Positions 63,051-64,000 of a stretch of 64,000 nt of DNA are shown here, one piece after another (positions within the stretch are counted from its first letter, which is position 1; every line of letters begins with the position of its first letter). This DNA comes from Pseudomonas putida (GTDB taxonomy: Bacteria > Pseudomonadota > Gammaproteobacteria > Pseudomonadales > Pseudomonadaceae). The stretch lies in the NCBI RefSeq assembly GCF_001941965.1, contig NZ_MKZO01000073.1:1-64000 (forward strand), written 5' to 3'. The translations under genes and the position numbers were made by a program. The notes beneath the pieces are model-generated. The model saw nothing but the letters and a program-made list of their open reading frames with translations. It searched no databases and was not told the origin of the DNA.

Positions 63051-64000
63051 CAGCGGCGCCCTGGGCAACCCGACGCAGCTCAATGTCAGCAGCGGTGCCA
63101 ACCTCGACCTGGGCGGCAACCTGGCGCTGACCAACCTGACGGGCAGCGGTGGCGTGGACGTCGACAGCGGCGTCACCCTGGCGGTTGCCGGCGGCACCTT
63201 CGACGGTGGACTGAGCGGTACCGGCAACCTGAACAAGGTCGGCAACACCACCCTGACCCTGACCGGCACCAACACCATCACCGGTGCCACCACCGTCAGC
63301 GGCGGCAACCTGGTGGTTGATGGCAGCCTGGCGAGCAACACCGTCAGCGTCGGCGCCAACACCGGCCTGTCCGGTACCGGCGACCTTGCCGGCGCCGTCA
63401 CCGTGGCCAGCGGCGGCAACCTGAACCTGCAAACCGGCAATACCCTGAACGTCGGTTCGCTGGTGCTGGACAGCGGTTCCAACCTCAATACCAACCTGGG
63501 CGTGGCGCTTTCGGGCGATCCTTCGCTGCTGAGCGTGGCTGGCGACCTGACCCTGGGCGGCAACCTCAATGTGAGCGACGGCGGCGGTTTCGGCCGCGGT
63601 GTCTATCGCCTGGCCTACTACGCCGGCAACCTGGTCAACAACGGCCTGGTCATCAACTCCCTGCCGGGCACTGTCGATCCGAGCAACGTCGTGTTGCAGA
63701 CCTCGGTCAGCAACCAGGTCAACCTGGTGGTGGGTGGTACCGACACCGTCTTGTTCTGGGACGGCAACCAGACTTCGGGCAACGGCGCCGTGGATGGTGG
63801 CTTCGGTGTCTGGGATAGCACCAACACCAACTGGACCAGCAGCGACGGCAGCATCAACCAGGCCTGGAATAACACCTTCGCGGTGTTCCAGGGCACTGGC
63901 GGCACCATCACCGTCAACGGCTCGCACGCCATCACCGGCCTGCAGTTCATGGACAACGGCTACACCCTCAACGGTGGTATCGGTGGCGAGCTGCTCCTTG
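56923..64000 (+). CDS. Giant autotransporter adhesin, part after the frameshift (runs off window)
   Basis: In this frame the protein goes on as LNLGASSAIGGLNGGGAVAL and stays open to 64000. It has more 86-residue repeats and three copies of a larger module near 57430-57760, 61390-61760 and 63590-63930. Each module contains YRLIDY/YRLFDY/YRLAYY, then a DNGL or NNGL turn, xxPGxVxxSD, VLFWDG/IQFWDG/VLFWDG, and W-DxTTxNW. In total over 4200 residues lie in the window. The beta-barrel translocator that should end it lies beyond. Whether the frameshift is real decides if the protein is made. Confidence 0.88.

Overview
The window looks like a chromosomal segment of a Pseudomonas of the P. aeruginosa / P. 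citronellolis type. The pointers are high GC, an MvaT/H-NS-family silencer, a DUF3077 protein, a PitA-like acetyltransferase, a Mn-catalase/KGG/DUF892/DUF3606 stress cluster and a very large repeat-rich autotransporter. No complete rRNA, tRNA or CRISPR array is present. Family names come from reading the translations; no database search was run.

Layout. (1) 0.1-3.1 kb: 3' remnant of a chemoreceptor, a chromate transporter (chrA) and a small CxxC protein. (2) 3.3-8.3 kb: a periplasmic solute-binding protein, then a three-gene unit (amidohydrolase, DMT/YdcZ transporter, SMP-30-like hydrolase) divergent from a LysR regulator, with a perfect inverted repeat between them. (3) 8.3-9.5 kb: decayed DNA including an acetyltransferase pseudogene. 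(4) 9.6-14.3 kb: a first mobile island end with a P4-type integrase, an AlpA/excisionase-like protein and hypotheticals. It ends at the 3' half of a tRNA gene, best fit tRNA-Thr(CGU). (5) 14.3-29.6 kb: a second island. It opens with another P4-type integrase just inside the tRNA fragment and closes at a degenerate 21-nt copy of the tRNA 3' end at 29590-29610. Its cargo is small and mostly undescribed: RHH plus EVE-like protein, DUF1413, MvaT-like silencer, a three-gene operon with a PemK/MazF-like member and two 4-bp TTGA overlaps, HTH proteins, two tandem paralogous small membrane proteins, several peptides under 60 aa, and broken genes (integrase domain, EACC1-like).

(6) 30-38.4 kb: a general-stress cluster with Mn-catalase, two KGG-repeat proteins sharing the motif ACACAG-N6-CTGTGT just upstream, a truncated DUF892 gene, an M42 peptidase, a CinA / one-pass protein / DUF421 operon, DUF3606, an antiporter pseudogene whose middle is inverted, and a formaldehyde-dehydrogenase-like Zn alcohol dehydrogenase. 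(7) 38.4-43 kb: a giant CheB-CheR-PAS-kinase-receiver sensor split by one in-frame TAG, plus a PLDc_N membrane protein. (8) 43.2-50.7 kb: a defective IS5/IS427 element, a DKNYY protein, an EAL protein, a secreted hypothetical, a 151-bp MITE-like element at the end of an acetyltransferase fragment, an orphan RelB/DinJ antitoxin with its palindromic operator, a GNAT protein, and an XRE-cupin / PitA-like GNAT / truncated transporter set sharing a CACTATrGTGGA operator. (9) 51.1-64 kb: a giant autotransporter adhesin built of about 86-residue beta-strand repeats. It is interrupted by one single-base frameshift near 56921 and runs off the window.

The strongest candidates for something undescribed are the TTGA-coupled PemK-like operon, the RHH-EVE protein, the shared upstream motif of the KGG genes, and the XRE-cupin acetyltransferase regulon.
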